Below are positions 46,228 through 54,913 of a stretch of 64,000 nucleotides of DNA, one piece after another. The notes under the pieces were generated by a model. That model saw nothing but the letters and a program-made list of their open reading frames with translations. It was not told the origin of the DNA and ran no database searches. How positions within the stretch are numbered: position 1 is the stretch's first letter; every line of letters begins with the position of its first letter. The position numbers were made by a program, and so were the translations under genes. This DNA is from Pseudobdellovibrionaceae bacterium (GTDB lineage: Bacteria > Bdellovibrionota > Bdellovibrionia > Bdellovibrionales > Bdellovibrionaceae): contig CANFQX010000009.1 in NCBI GenBank assembly GCA_947449255.1, positions 1 through 64,000 of the forward strand. Reading direction: 5' to 3'.

Positions 46228-49200
46228 TCAAAGGGAACTGATCTTGTTCTCAATTTGGCTAAAGCAATCTAATTTTAGTTCTTCCACACGAACGACCTTA
46301 TCCATGGGATAAATCACGGCCATTTTAATTGTTTTACAATCCGTGGCGTAACCCATCCGGTGCAAGGCCCAAGCATAGACTTCAAGTTGTTTAAAGGCCT
46401 TCTGCAGGTGTCTTTGAGAACCGGTCTTATAATCCACCAACCACAAGGTCTCCTTCACTCTGCCCCACAGATCTATTTGCCCTTGAATCATGATACTTTG
46501 ATAGTTCAAAGCAAAACCCCACTCAACATGGCCGTCATGGATTATTTCTGCAAGTGGCAAAAGGTCTGTGCTCTCTAAAAATTCAAGGGAATTTTGCAGA
46601 CTCAGATCGGCAATACTTTTCGCTTTTTGGAAACCGAGATACTTCACGGACTCAAAAATTTTATGGGCTTCGGTCCCCTGGGAGGCTTGATTTAATAAAG
46701 TTAATTCCTTTTCAGCATCGATCTCATTTAAAGAATCTTTATTTTCATCCAGAGAAAAAACTCTCGCTTTGAAATTTAAATTGGCCGCTATACCCATATC
46801 ATTCGAAATAATATCAGTCACTGAAAGGTGCTTTTTTGTCTGCGCAGACGAACTCGATACAAAAGCATCGCGCACTAAGTTTAACTCTGCCGTCTGTTGG
46901 GATTCTTTTTTTGGCTGTGGATTGTCTTTACGAACTAAATAGGAAAAACCCACTTCTTCGTGCAATCCTTCCATCAGATCTAAGGGGCATCTTTCAGCCC
47001 ATGATTTTTTCTTTGCCCTTTGATCCCAAAAAAGTGTCACACCACTTTTAGCCCTGGTTAAAGCCACGTACAGGACGCGATTAAACTCTTCAGCCTCTCG
47101 CTCACGAATTTCAGCGGTAATCTGTTCAGCCAGCAGACTTCCCTCAAAGGCTTGAGTCTGTGGATTCCTTACCTTCAAAGTCCACTGACCCGTTTTTTCA
47201 TGAAAGGAAATCATGGGGGCATTGCTGGCCCGCGGTGATTTGCCCATTCCTGGCAACAACACATGTTCAAACTGAAGGCCCTTTGAGGCATGCACAGTCA
47301 TAAAATTAACTCGCTTAGGCTCCACGACGGGTGTTGCATCCGCGTCTTCGCCACCTTCGTCTGTTGATAAAGTCTCTAGACTTGAATCTAAGAAATCTAA
47401 AAAATTAAATCCCGGACGACGTTCTTCAGAGTTTAAAAGTGAAATCACTTTCCAAAGGTTAGCCTCTCTCCGTCCTGTTGAATCTATTTGGGCTGAGTAA
47501 TGGAAAATTCCCAAGTTCAGCATGGCCGTTTTCAAAGCCCACGAAAAACCATTTTCTTCGGCTATTTTGTGCAAATTTAACGCTACAGAAAAGGGGTGCT
47601 GATCTGGGTGGCTGCCTTTCATGGCCTCAGTCCAATACGAATTTATTCCAGAATGGCAAAACTTGATCAACTCAGAGTCTGTGACAGCCAGCCAAGGTGA
47701 CCTAAAGAGTGCTACAAAATTTGCATTATCATGGGGATTCACTAGGAGCTTTAAAATACAAAGTGCATCTAAAACTTCACGACGTTCAAAAAAACCGCTG
47801 CCACTGTGCAGTTGTAAAGGAACACCAAACATTTGCCCAAATTTTGCAATCTCTTCGAGGGTTCTATGAGTTCGACTTAAAACACAAATTTGCTCTGGAT
47901 TTATGCCCTCAGCCAGAAGCTCTTGAATTCTTGCTATAACGGCTGATGTTTCATTTGAGTTTTCTTGATTCTTACTTTCATCATCGGTAATTAAAACTTG
48001 AACAATGGGCTCCGAATTTTCAGACAAAACCTTTTTGGGATCCGGAGTCATGGCCGCAAACTGAGGCCCCAATTTTGTAAAATAGAAATTAAAAAAATTC
48101 AAAACTTCCGGTGAAGATCTATAGTTAACGAGCTTAACTTGAACATCTCCGCACTGACCTCGAACCTCATCTACTTTTTCTTCAAAGACCTCAGACCTAG
48201 CCCCCCGAAAGAGATAAATACTTTGTTGAGGATCGCCGACGACAAAGAGCGGCTTTTCACCAATCAGGCTTTTCAGGATCTCGACTTGTATGGGACTGGT
48301 GTCCTGATACTCATCGACCATCCAAAAATCCCACTCTAAGGAAAATTTTTGTGCTGATTCTGGGGATTCCTTAATAATTTTATATGTTAAATTTTCTAGA
48401 TCTGACATGGAAAGCAGGCCCAATTCAATTTTACTTTTAAGGAAATCTTCAAAAAATTTCTGAGCCAAAGTTTCAAACAAATCGCAATTAACTTGGTGCT
48501 TGCGCCAAAAAATGGCTTTGTGAATGCTTTTATCAAGAAAATCATCAAGCTTTTTTCGCAGCTCGTCCCATTCTTCATTGACGCTTAAACTAAACGGAGC
48601 GCTAGCCTTGCGAAATTGAGGCTTAGCTAAAAAATCCCAAAATGTTTTTAGCCGAGTGCAAAAATCGTCATGACTTTCGCCTGAAACTGACCACTGAAAA
48701 GTTCGAATCGAAGCGGCATAGTCTTTCCATTTCTCGTTTGAGGTCTCGATTTCAATGGATTCAGCGACTCTCAAGATTTCTTTCGATAAGTCTTTAAATA
48801 ATTTCTTTGTTTCATTTTCAAGTTCAAACTCAGTTATAAATTTAAGATCAGGAAATCTAATCTTCTCTGCAAAGAAATCGAACAAAGCACTTTCCAGAAC
48901 TTGAAAATCATACTCCTCGAGCAGTTCCTGCAAGTCAGAATTTTCTAACACATGTTTGCGAATAATTTTTCGTGCATTCCGTTTTATTTCTAAATCATTA
49001 AGCAGTCTATAGTCTGGCGTAAGTCCAATGGCTGATCCGTAACGAGCCAAAAAAACACTCAAGACTCCGTGAATCGTTGAAATCTGAACTTGTGATCTTG
49101 AATTGACATAGTGAAACAGGTCTTCTCTCTCGTCTTCGAGGGCTTTCTTGAGCAGCCTCTCTTTCAGCTCCTGAGTGGCTTTTCGAGTGAAGGTTGTCAC

Positions 49201-49356
49201 CACAATGCGCGGAAACTTGGCTTGTTTCTGTTTAAAGTCATCGGCAAACTTTAAAAAGGTCTGTGTGAGAGTCGTGGTCTTTCCTGCACCCGCGCCAGCG
49301 CGAAGGATGGTATTTTTAAATGCGGTAGGATTTAATTGAGATGAGGTGCTCGACAT
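46228..49356 (-). CDS. addA: AddA-like UvrD-type helicase with C-terminal nuclease domain
   Basis: A 1042-residue DNA repair helicase-nuclease. Walker A is AGAGAGKTT at residues 20-28, motif II is DEYQDTSPIQ, then GDPQQSIYLFRGA and the late VHASKGLQFEHV and YVALTRAK. The C-terminal PD-(D/E)XK nuclease shows GQIDLW and LVDYKTG. This is the AddA architecture for double-strand break processing. I start at the ATG 49356, with GGAG seven bases upstream; a GTG four codons earlier is possible. The start overlaps the addB end by 25 bases. Confidence 0.88.
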   Translation of the reverse strand: MSSTSSQLNPTAFKNTILRAGAGAGKTTTLTQTFLKFADDFKQKQAKFPRIVVTTFTRKATQELKERLLKKALEDEREDLFHYVNSRSQVQISTIHGVLSVFLARYGSAIGLTPDYRLLNDLEIKRNARKIIRKHVLENSDLQELLEEYDFQVLESALFDFFAEKIRFPDLKFITEFELENETKKLFKDLSKEILRVAESIEIETSNEKWKDYAASIRTFQWSVSGESHDDFCTRLKTFWDFLAKPQFRKASAPFSLSVNEEWDELRKKLDDFLDKSIHKAIFWRKHQVNCDLFETLAQKFFEDFLKSKIELGLLSMSDLENLTYKIIKESPESAQKFSLEWDFWMVDEYQDTSPIQVEILKSLIGEKPLFVVGDPQQSIYLFRGARSEVFEEKVDEVRGQCGDVQVKLVNYRSSPEVLNFFNFYFTKLGPQFAAMTPDPKKVLSENSEPIVQVLITDDESKNQENSNETSAVIARIQELLAEGINPEQICVLSRTHRTLEEIAKFGQMFGVPLQLHSGSGFFERREVLDALCILKLLVNPHDNANFVALFRSPWLAVTDSELIKFCHSGINSYWTEAMKGSHPDQHPFSVALNLHKIAEENGFSWALKTAMLNLGIFHYSAQIDSTGRREANLWKVISLLNSEERRPGFNFLDFLDSSLETLSTDEGGEDADATPVVEPKRVNFMTVHASKGLQFEHVLLPGMGKSPRASNAPMISFHEKTGQWTLKVRNPQTQAFEGSLLAEQITAEIREREAEEFNRVLYVALTRAKSGVTLFWDQRAKKKSWAERCPLDLMEGLHEEVGFSYLVRKDNPQPKKESQQTAELNLVRDAFVSSSSAQTKKHLSVTDIISNDMGIAANLNFKARVFSLDENKDSLNEIDAEKELTLLNQASQGTEAHKIFESVKYLGFQKAKSIADLSLQNSLEFLESTDLLPLAEIIHDGHVEWGFALNYQSIMIQGQIDLWGRVKETLWLVDYKTGSQRHLQKAFKQLEVYAWALHRMGYATDCKTIKMAVIYPMDKVVRVEELKLDCFSQIENKISSL

Positions 49357-52079
49357 TGTCGTCTCCACTCACAAGTGTTACAGGTTTGATCATCAGCGGG
49401 CAGTGGCGAAATTTTTCCAAGTCGAATAAGATCTAGGGTTTCACTGAGCACTTTACTGAATTCAAGCATATATTTTTCACGCAGCTCGAAAGTCGAGGCC
49501 TTTTCTTTTCTTTTAAATTCCGGATAGGCTACTCCTGCCAATTCTCCGATCATAAAGCCCATGTGCTCAAAGGATCGAAAAATAAAATAAAACAAGCCAA
49601 CAACTTGACCCTGAATGTCTTCGATGACAGATTTTTCAATCACCCACATATAAAATAACAACTGCAATTCATGATTGCTAATCCATGATCCATGGGCCTT
49701 GATATTGGATTTTGAGCTCTTATAATCAATGACCACTAGATTTCCTTGGTCATCGCCATCAATTCGATCAATCTGTCCAGAAATTCGAAAGGCTCCGGGC
49801 GAGGCCACTTTGCTTAAGACTTCATTCGTTGGATCAAGATAAAATTCAAACCGTTTTTCTCTGGCCAGAGTTTTTACCTTACCAAACTCAAGTCGCCAAT
49901 TTTTTTCAAACTCTAAGAATCTTAAACCCAGGTGAATGTGTTTTCGCTTTAAGGGCAACCAAAGCCTTTCATCGGCGAAAACCATTTTTTTATCTTGTCT
50001 GATTTTCTCCAAGCACTGATCCAGATCTTCAACGGACCAATTAAACCTCATCGGCGTCGCCAATGAATTTTCGGTCAGCTTTTCAAAGAGGGCATGAGCA
50101 ATTTGTCCTCTAGTTCTGTGATCAACATCTAAATCCAGATCTGGAAGGTCTTTTAACTTGAAATATCGCTGAGCCGCAAAAATGAACGGACATTTCAAAA
50201 AACTCTCTATCGAAGAAGCTGAAATTCGTGGAAGTTCCTCGACTTGAATGGGCTCTAACTCAATCTGCCCTAGATCCTGATAAATTCTTTTTTCTAAAAA
50301 GCTGCGATGGGTCTCTGAAGCTTCAGAGCAATCCCTTAGAGGTTTTATTGAAGATTGCAGTTCATCCCATCTGGTCCCCTTAGGAAGGGTCAGCGATTCA
50401 TGATCCAGAGTATTTTTTAAGCCCATCCAAAAAGTTGAAGGAGAGCACAAGGCACCCTCTAAATCGGTCGCCCCAAAGCAAAAAATGTCGTGACTTGAAT
50501 TTGCATCAGCCAACATACGCAGTTCAAATTCAAGATCACTTTGATCAGGATTGTCTAAATAGAATCCAATGTCTTTGGCCAATTCAAAATAATCTTGTCC
50601 TGAAAGCTGTGTCTTTTGCTTTGTTTTTAACGATTCGTCGGTCAGTCCTAAGAAAATTCTGTGAGAAGACTTTTCACTATGGCCCGACATCAATTTCGTG
50701 ACCAAGACGCCCTCGGGTTGTCCTTGTTTTATTTTGATTTCCTTCACAGAGGCAATATTTTCTAAATAGCTCAGCCACTCTTTCCAAGGAAGTACAGTCT
50801 TCGGGGAAGCATTTTGCAATATCTCGCGCAAGACAGTTTGAACTGTATCTGTTTCAGAGGAAACCCAAAAAAAGAGGGCTTTTAAAATAAATAGATCCCT
50901 CTCAACCAACCCCTCCATTCCAACCTGTTCGTGGAAAGCTTTGTGGACAAGGTCATTTCGAGCGTAATCTTCAGAGCCATAAATACTTTTAAAGAGGGAT
51001 TTAAATTCCTCATAACGAATTTCTTGATCGAGGCTCTTGCTAAAAAAACCAATTTCCAAGTCGGTCGAGGACAATCCACCACTTTTTGTTCTCAACGTGG
51101 CCAGCCATCTCACAACAGCGGGCAGGCTCTGAATTTTATGGGTGATGTCTTTTTGTACTGGCAAGCCCTCTGTTTGCATCAGCACTTGCAGGACGGGCCA
51201 ATAGATTTCTATATCCGGGGCAATCACCGAAATTGCAGATGCTGGAATTGCAGCACTGACCCACTCGCGAATTTGTCCCACGGTGTTTTTAATTTCTGCG
51301 AGCATTCCCGAAAAACGCAAGACTTCGATTTTTTTATCATTCAGCATTGTTAGCTCTAATGTTTCAGTCGACTGACTCTGGGCGCTGAGATCTTCATAGG
51401 GCTTTAACAAAAAATAAAAATCGGATTTCCATTGGGGAATGGGTTCTAAAATCTTAACATCCACGGCCCTTGCAATAATGCGCAACATCTCGGCCTCGAC
51501 GCGCGTGAATTCGCCGCTCAGATCGACGACTAAAGAAGTTGTCCAGACCCTTTCAAGCTCATTAAAATTCTGCAAAAAAGCCGTCACCCAATCAGATGTT
51601 ATAATTTTGTATTCATAGACCATTTTCATGGCACAAAAAAAGGCTCGTTGATACCATGACTTCCAGCGATTCATCGCCTCAGGATGCTCCTCAAACCAAT
51701 CTTCTAGACGCTGCCGACCATCTGGATGAAAAATAATCGAAGACAGCTGGTCAATGTACGAAAAAACAGTCCCTTCAGCGGAGGCATTCACCCCTAAAAC
51801 TTCCGCATGCTGATCCATTATATTTCGCAAAAGACTTCGCGCAAAGGGGTCACTGACCAAACGCAGCTCTGGCGCCAGTCTATTTAATAATATCTTCCAC
51901 AAATCACTGGCTCTTAAAACGGATTCATCTAAAAAGCTGCCGTCACGGTCCAAAATTTTTTGCTGCAGTTCGAACTTCGTGCGAAGATCTGGAACCAGCC
52001 AAGATTGCTCACGGGGATTGTATTTTTCAAAGAGAGGCGTTAATTGTGAACGATTTTCAAATTTAACAATTTCGAGCAT
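49332..52079 (-). CDS. addB: AddB-like PD-(D/E)XK nuclease subunit
   Basis: A 915-residue partner of the AddA-like helicase. The N-terminal two thirds follow the inactive-helicase pattern, and no Walker A is visible near the N-terminus, unlike Bacillus AddB. The C-terminal nuclease has GQIDRID, VVIDYKSSKS and a Gln-containing helix. A Cys in SFLKCPFIF plus CNTCEWRRQC at the very end form the four-Cys iron-sulfur cluster seen in AddB-type nucleases. It is the first gene of the pair and overlaps addA, so translation is probably coupled. Confidence 0.83.
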   Translation of the reverse strand: MLEIVKFENRSQLTPLFEKYNPREQSWLVPDLRTKFELQQKILDRDGSFLDESVLRASDLWKILLNRLAPELRLVSDPFARSLLRNIMDQHAEVLGVNASAEGTVFSYIDQLSSIIFHPDGRQRLEDWFEEHPEAMNRWKSWYQRAFFCAMKMVYEYKIITSDWVTAFLQNFNELERVWTTSLVVDLSGEFTRVEAEMLRIIARAVDVKILEPIPQWKSDFYFLLKPYEDLSAQSQSTETLELTMLNDKKIEVLRFSGMLAEIKNTVGQIREWVSAAIPASAISVIAPDIEIYWPVLQVLMQTEGLPVQKDITHKIQSLPAVVRWLATLRTKSGGLSSTDLEIGFFSKSLDQEIRYEEFKSLFKSIYGSEDYARNDLVHKAFHEQVGMEGLVERDLFILKALFFWVSSETDTVQTVLREILQNASPKTVLPWKEWLSYLENIASVKEIKIKQGQPEGVLVTKLMSGHSEKSSHRIFLGLTDESLKTKQKTQLSGQDYFELAKDIGFYLDNPDQSDLEFELRMLADANSSHDIFCFGATDLEGALCSPSTFWMGLKNTLDHESLTLPKGTRWDELQSSIKPLRDCSEASETHRSFLEKRIYQDLGQIELEPIQVEELPRISASSIESFLKCPFIFAAQRYFKLKDLPDLDLDVDHRTRGQIAHALFEKLTENSLATPMRFNWSVEDLDQCLEKIRQDKKMVFADERLWLPLKRKHIHLGLRFLEFEKNWRLEFGKVKTLAREKRFEFYLDPTNEVLSKVASPGAFRISGQIDRIDGDDQGNLVVIDYKSSKSNIKAHGSWISNHELQLLFYMWVIEKSVIEDIQGQVVGLFYFIFRSFEHMGFMIGELAGVAYPEFKRKEKASTFELREKYMLEFSKVLSETLDLIRLGKISPLPADDQTCNTCEWRRQCRAPHLN

Positions 52080-52158
52080 AATCTAAACCAATACGACGTG
52101 GGTTTTATAAGATTTAGTATTACCAGGAATTTAAAACTGAGATCAATAAATTAATAAA

Positions 52159-53232
52159 TTAATACCGATACGCAAACTTCAAGACATAACGCCGGTCTTC
52201 TTTGTTTGCTGTAGAAGTCCCGACTTCTTCTCCATAGCTCGCAATCTGCCACTGAAAATGTTCTGACGCGAGTTCAAATCCCGCTGTCCAATACCTTTGA
52301 TTGTATCCAGCTCTCAGAAAGAACAAGTCTCCAAAATTAACTTCCATCCCGGCATGCATCAGTTTCGATTTGTCATCCTCTTTATCACCAGCAAGCAATC
52401 CTCTGTATTCAATAGTCCAAGATGATCTTACACTTGAAGAATGAATGGGAAAAATAGCTAGAGCCAAGTCAAGATCTTGGGAAACTAAATTCGGCCGCAG
52501 TGCTGTCGATCCTCTGAAACCAGCACCACTGCCAAAGCTTGTCCCACCGACATCTTTTAGTACGGCTGAAAAAGTTGGCAAAAGCATCCAGGGCGCCGCC
52601 AATATTAATCCCACGTCAGTAGAAAGCCCCAGTCCCTCTTTCGACAAACTGCCAAGGTCAAGGGATCCACCACTGCTTAATGTGGAATTGTCCACTTCGG
52701 CGCGATCTATCAGTTTAGCGTTAACACCCAGTTTCACTCGACCATCAAAAAAGCGAAAGTTAAAACCTGTCACCAGTGCTAAATCACTCCGATAGTAAGT
52801 ATCAATTGTGGTGCCATCAGCGCTCATCTGGGCATCTAACAAATTATTTCCGTAGATACCAATGCCAAAATTTCGACCAACAAAGGAAGGAAAAACCTGA
52901 GCCTTTGAGTGCAAGTAGGTTCCGCGATTTGCATCCAGCGCTGGCTTAATGGCCTCCAAAGAAAATGGATTTGTAAATGTAGAGCTCGAGTACAATGAAT
53001 TTGCTGAATTGCTGATATCAAGCTCAGGATCGAACACGGTTCCAAAAAAATCTTTTAACTTTCCAAGTCCTGCTGGATTCACCAAGAGCGCTGTTTCATC
53101 ATTGACGACAGCGATGCAGGCGCCACCCATGCCTAGGCATCGAATGCCAGAATAGAAAGCTCGTCTCTCGGAGGCCTTTGCTATTGGAGTGAGGCAGACC
53201 AGAGTTATCCAGGTTATCAAAATCCTTTTCAC
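52159..53232 (-). CDS. outer-membrane FadL/PorV-like beta-barrel protein
   Basis: A 357-residue protein with a signal peptide (cleavage near AKA-SE) and the N-terminal motif GIRCLGMGGACIAVVNDETALLVNPAGLG. This LGMGGA...NPAGL pattern is typical of FadL/PorV-related and UPF0164 proteins. The remainder is beta-strand-rich and ends FAYRY. The closing AGYNQRYWTAGFELASEHF is closely matched by the protein at 61187-62383, so the two are paralogues. Its role may be transport of hydrophobic molecules or support of secretion. Confidence 0.75.
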   Translation of the reverse strand: MKRILITWITLVCLTPIAKASERRAFYSGIRCLGMGGACIAVVNDETALLVNPAGLGKLKDFFGTVFDPELDISNSANSLYSSSTFTNPFSLEAIKPALDANRGTYLHSKAQVFPSFVGRNFGIGIYGNNLLDAQMSADGTTIDTYYRSDLALVTGFNFRFFDGRVKLGVNAKLIDRAEVDNSTLSSGGSLDLGSLSKEGLGLSTDVGLILAAPWMLLPTFSAVLKDVGGTSFGSGAGFRGSTALRPNLVSQDLDLALAIFPIHSSSVRSSWTIEYRGLLAGDKEDDKSKLMHAGMEVNFGDLFFLRAGYNQRYWTAGFELASEHFQWQIASYGEEVGTSTANKEDRRYVLKFAYRY

Positions 53233-53405
53233 AGCCTTCTCCTTTTATCTGATGCTTTCTAAAAAAATCTCTTTTTGAGATTTTTTTTGGCATTCTTTAA
53301 CCTACAAAGTTTAGATATTCTTACAAACTTCATCGGCAGAAGAGTGACTTATATTGAGATTTCTAATTGAAATACGGTCCTTGGTCTGGATATTTTTTTA
53401 TATTA

Positions 53406-53474
53406 CAGCTGGCATCGGGTGCTCTTTTTTTAAGCCACCTGAGAGGCCATCTTTGAGCAGATCATGCGCTTGAG
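53406..53474 (+). repeat. hairpin-bearing interspersed repeat, decayed copy 3
   Basis: 53438-53474 matches copy 2 at 28 of 37 positions without gaps, including CCTGAG and TGCGCTTGAG. The upstream CAGCTGGCATCGGG matches CAGCTGCCCTCGGG in copy 2. It lies in the 286-base gap between two outer-membrane protein genes. Several changes in the left arm would still allow G-U pairs in RNA. Confidence 0.6.
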
Positions 53475-53518
53475 ATTTAGGCACTTAAAAAGTTAAATTC
53501 AACTTAGGTCTTCCTAAT

Positions 53519-54772
53519 TTAAAATGCCTTTATAAATGGAAAGCCGATCGACAGACCCCACATTTCGATTTCTGACGTGCCCTTGCCCCAATTGATATAA
53601 TTTATTTCATAAAAAACTTTGCTGCCGTATCTAAGCCAGATATTTTTGTAAGGCTCTGAAGTTGTCGAAGCAAACATCCCCAAACTCAGATAGCTGTTCT
53701 TCATTCCGAAGGGATGATTGTAAGTCAGTTCAAAACCTTGAGGATAAATAAAATCAAACTGCGTTGGATAACCTTCGTCATAGCGATAGTGCAGTCCCTG
53801 AAAGCCCAATAGAGCGCCAAAGATAACTTGCCCATCATAAACGCGAGCTAAATCATAAGAAAAATAAAGACCCGAGTTATTAAAAAAAGCTTTGTTGTAA
53901 ATAAGAGCATCAAAGGCCTTTAAGGATGATGTCTCTGTTAAATCAAATTTTCCATAAAGCATAAAAGATGGCGCTGTCGAAGGTCCTCTTTTTACTCCGT
54001 CTGTTCCATTAGTAAAAAAATAAGGTCCCACTCCGAGTGCAGTCTTTAGTCGGTAGAGCTTTTCTGGAAGATTAGCCGAAATGACAACTGGCTGCTTTTT
54101 TTTCGTGTTTTTATTGACTAAGACCGTCTCAACACCCGTATTATCAACCAAACTAAAAAGAAAAGGTGGCTGATCTCCAGAGGGCGTCAACAAATTGGGA
54201 GACGAAAAAGCCACCTCTAAGCGTGGAGTTTCAGACCCAAATTTTCCTACGCGATTCATCAGGCATCCCGTTGCTGAATACTCGGCCTCAACTCCGACCA
54301 CTTTCAAATTGTATGGAAAGCACGAGTAGTCCACCCACTGCTTTAAGCTTGAACTTGCCACTGACTTTGAATTGATTTCGATGGTGTCCAATAAGACATC
54401 ATTTTGATAGACCAGTATTTTCTGAGGATGAAAAAGGTTCACATAAAATTGCGTTGTCAAAGATTCCTTAGAGCTGACAGGGAAAATCACCAAATCTTTG
54501 ATTTTAATATAAATGGGATTGTATTTTTTAGGAATCGTCAATTGCAACAAAACTCGTGGGGTCAATAAATTATTATCCGTTCGGATCCACTGAATGGATT
54601 GTTTTAAAAATTCGGCTTTTAAATCCGTATGCTTTTTGCGAATTTCAAAATCTTCGAAATCCACTTGCACTGAAGACTGCCCAATGGAAAATGAGCCCAT
54701 AGAGAAAGCCTGTCCCCAGGATTTCGCAACAAAAAATATTGAAAAATAAAATATCAATTCCAAGAGCTTCAT
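53519..54772 (-). CDS. hypothetical exported protein, beta-rich
   Basis: A 417-residue protein with a short signal peptide (LIFYFSIFFVAKSWG). The N-terminal half has immunoglobulin-like strands (VLLQLTIPKKYNPIYIKIKD). The C-terminal half is strand-rich (LYFSYDLARVYDGQVIFGAL, ending SIGFPFIKAF) with a terminal Phe, so an outer-membrane barrel is plausible. I do not recognise the family. A longer frame starts at 54850, but its extra 26 residues precede the signal peptide. It is separated from the aro operon by about 140 bases. Confidence 0.65.
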   Translation of the reverse strand: MKLLELIFYFSIFFVAKSWGQAFSMGSFSIGQSSVQVDFEDFEIRKKHTDLKAEFLKQSIQWIRTDNNLLTPRVLLQLTIPKKYNPIYIKIKDLVIFPVSSKESLTTQFYVNLFHPQKILVYQNDVLLDTIEINSKSVASSSLKQWVDYSCFPYNLKVVGVEAEYSATGCLMNRVGKFGSETPRLEVAFSSPNLLTPSGDQPPFLFSLVDNTGVETVLVNKNTKKKQPVVISANLPEKLYRLKTALGVGPYFFTNGTDGVKRGPSTAPSFMLYGKFDLTETSSLKAFDALIYNKAFFNNSGLYFSYDLARVYDGQVIFGALLGFQGLHYRYDEGYPTQFDFIYPQGFELTYNHPFGMKNSYLSLGMFASTTSEPYKNIWLRYGSKVFYEINYINWGKGTSEIEMWGLSIGFPFIKAF

Positions 54773-54913
54773 TTTATATTTCTTTCTAGGATCACATTGG
54801 GCACCAATTAAGAAAATGATTAATCTTGGTTTGTGGCTTGAAAAAACCACATCTGCCTTTGAGACTTTTCGGAATTTTTGAGGATAACTAAACCAGGACT
54901 TTGAGTGAGTTTG

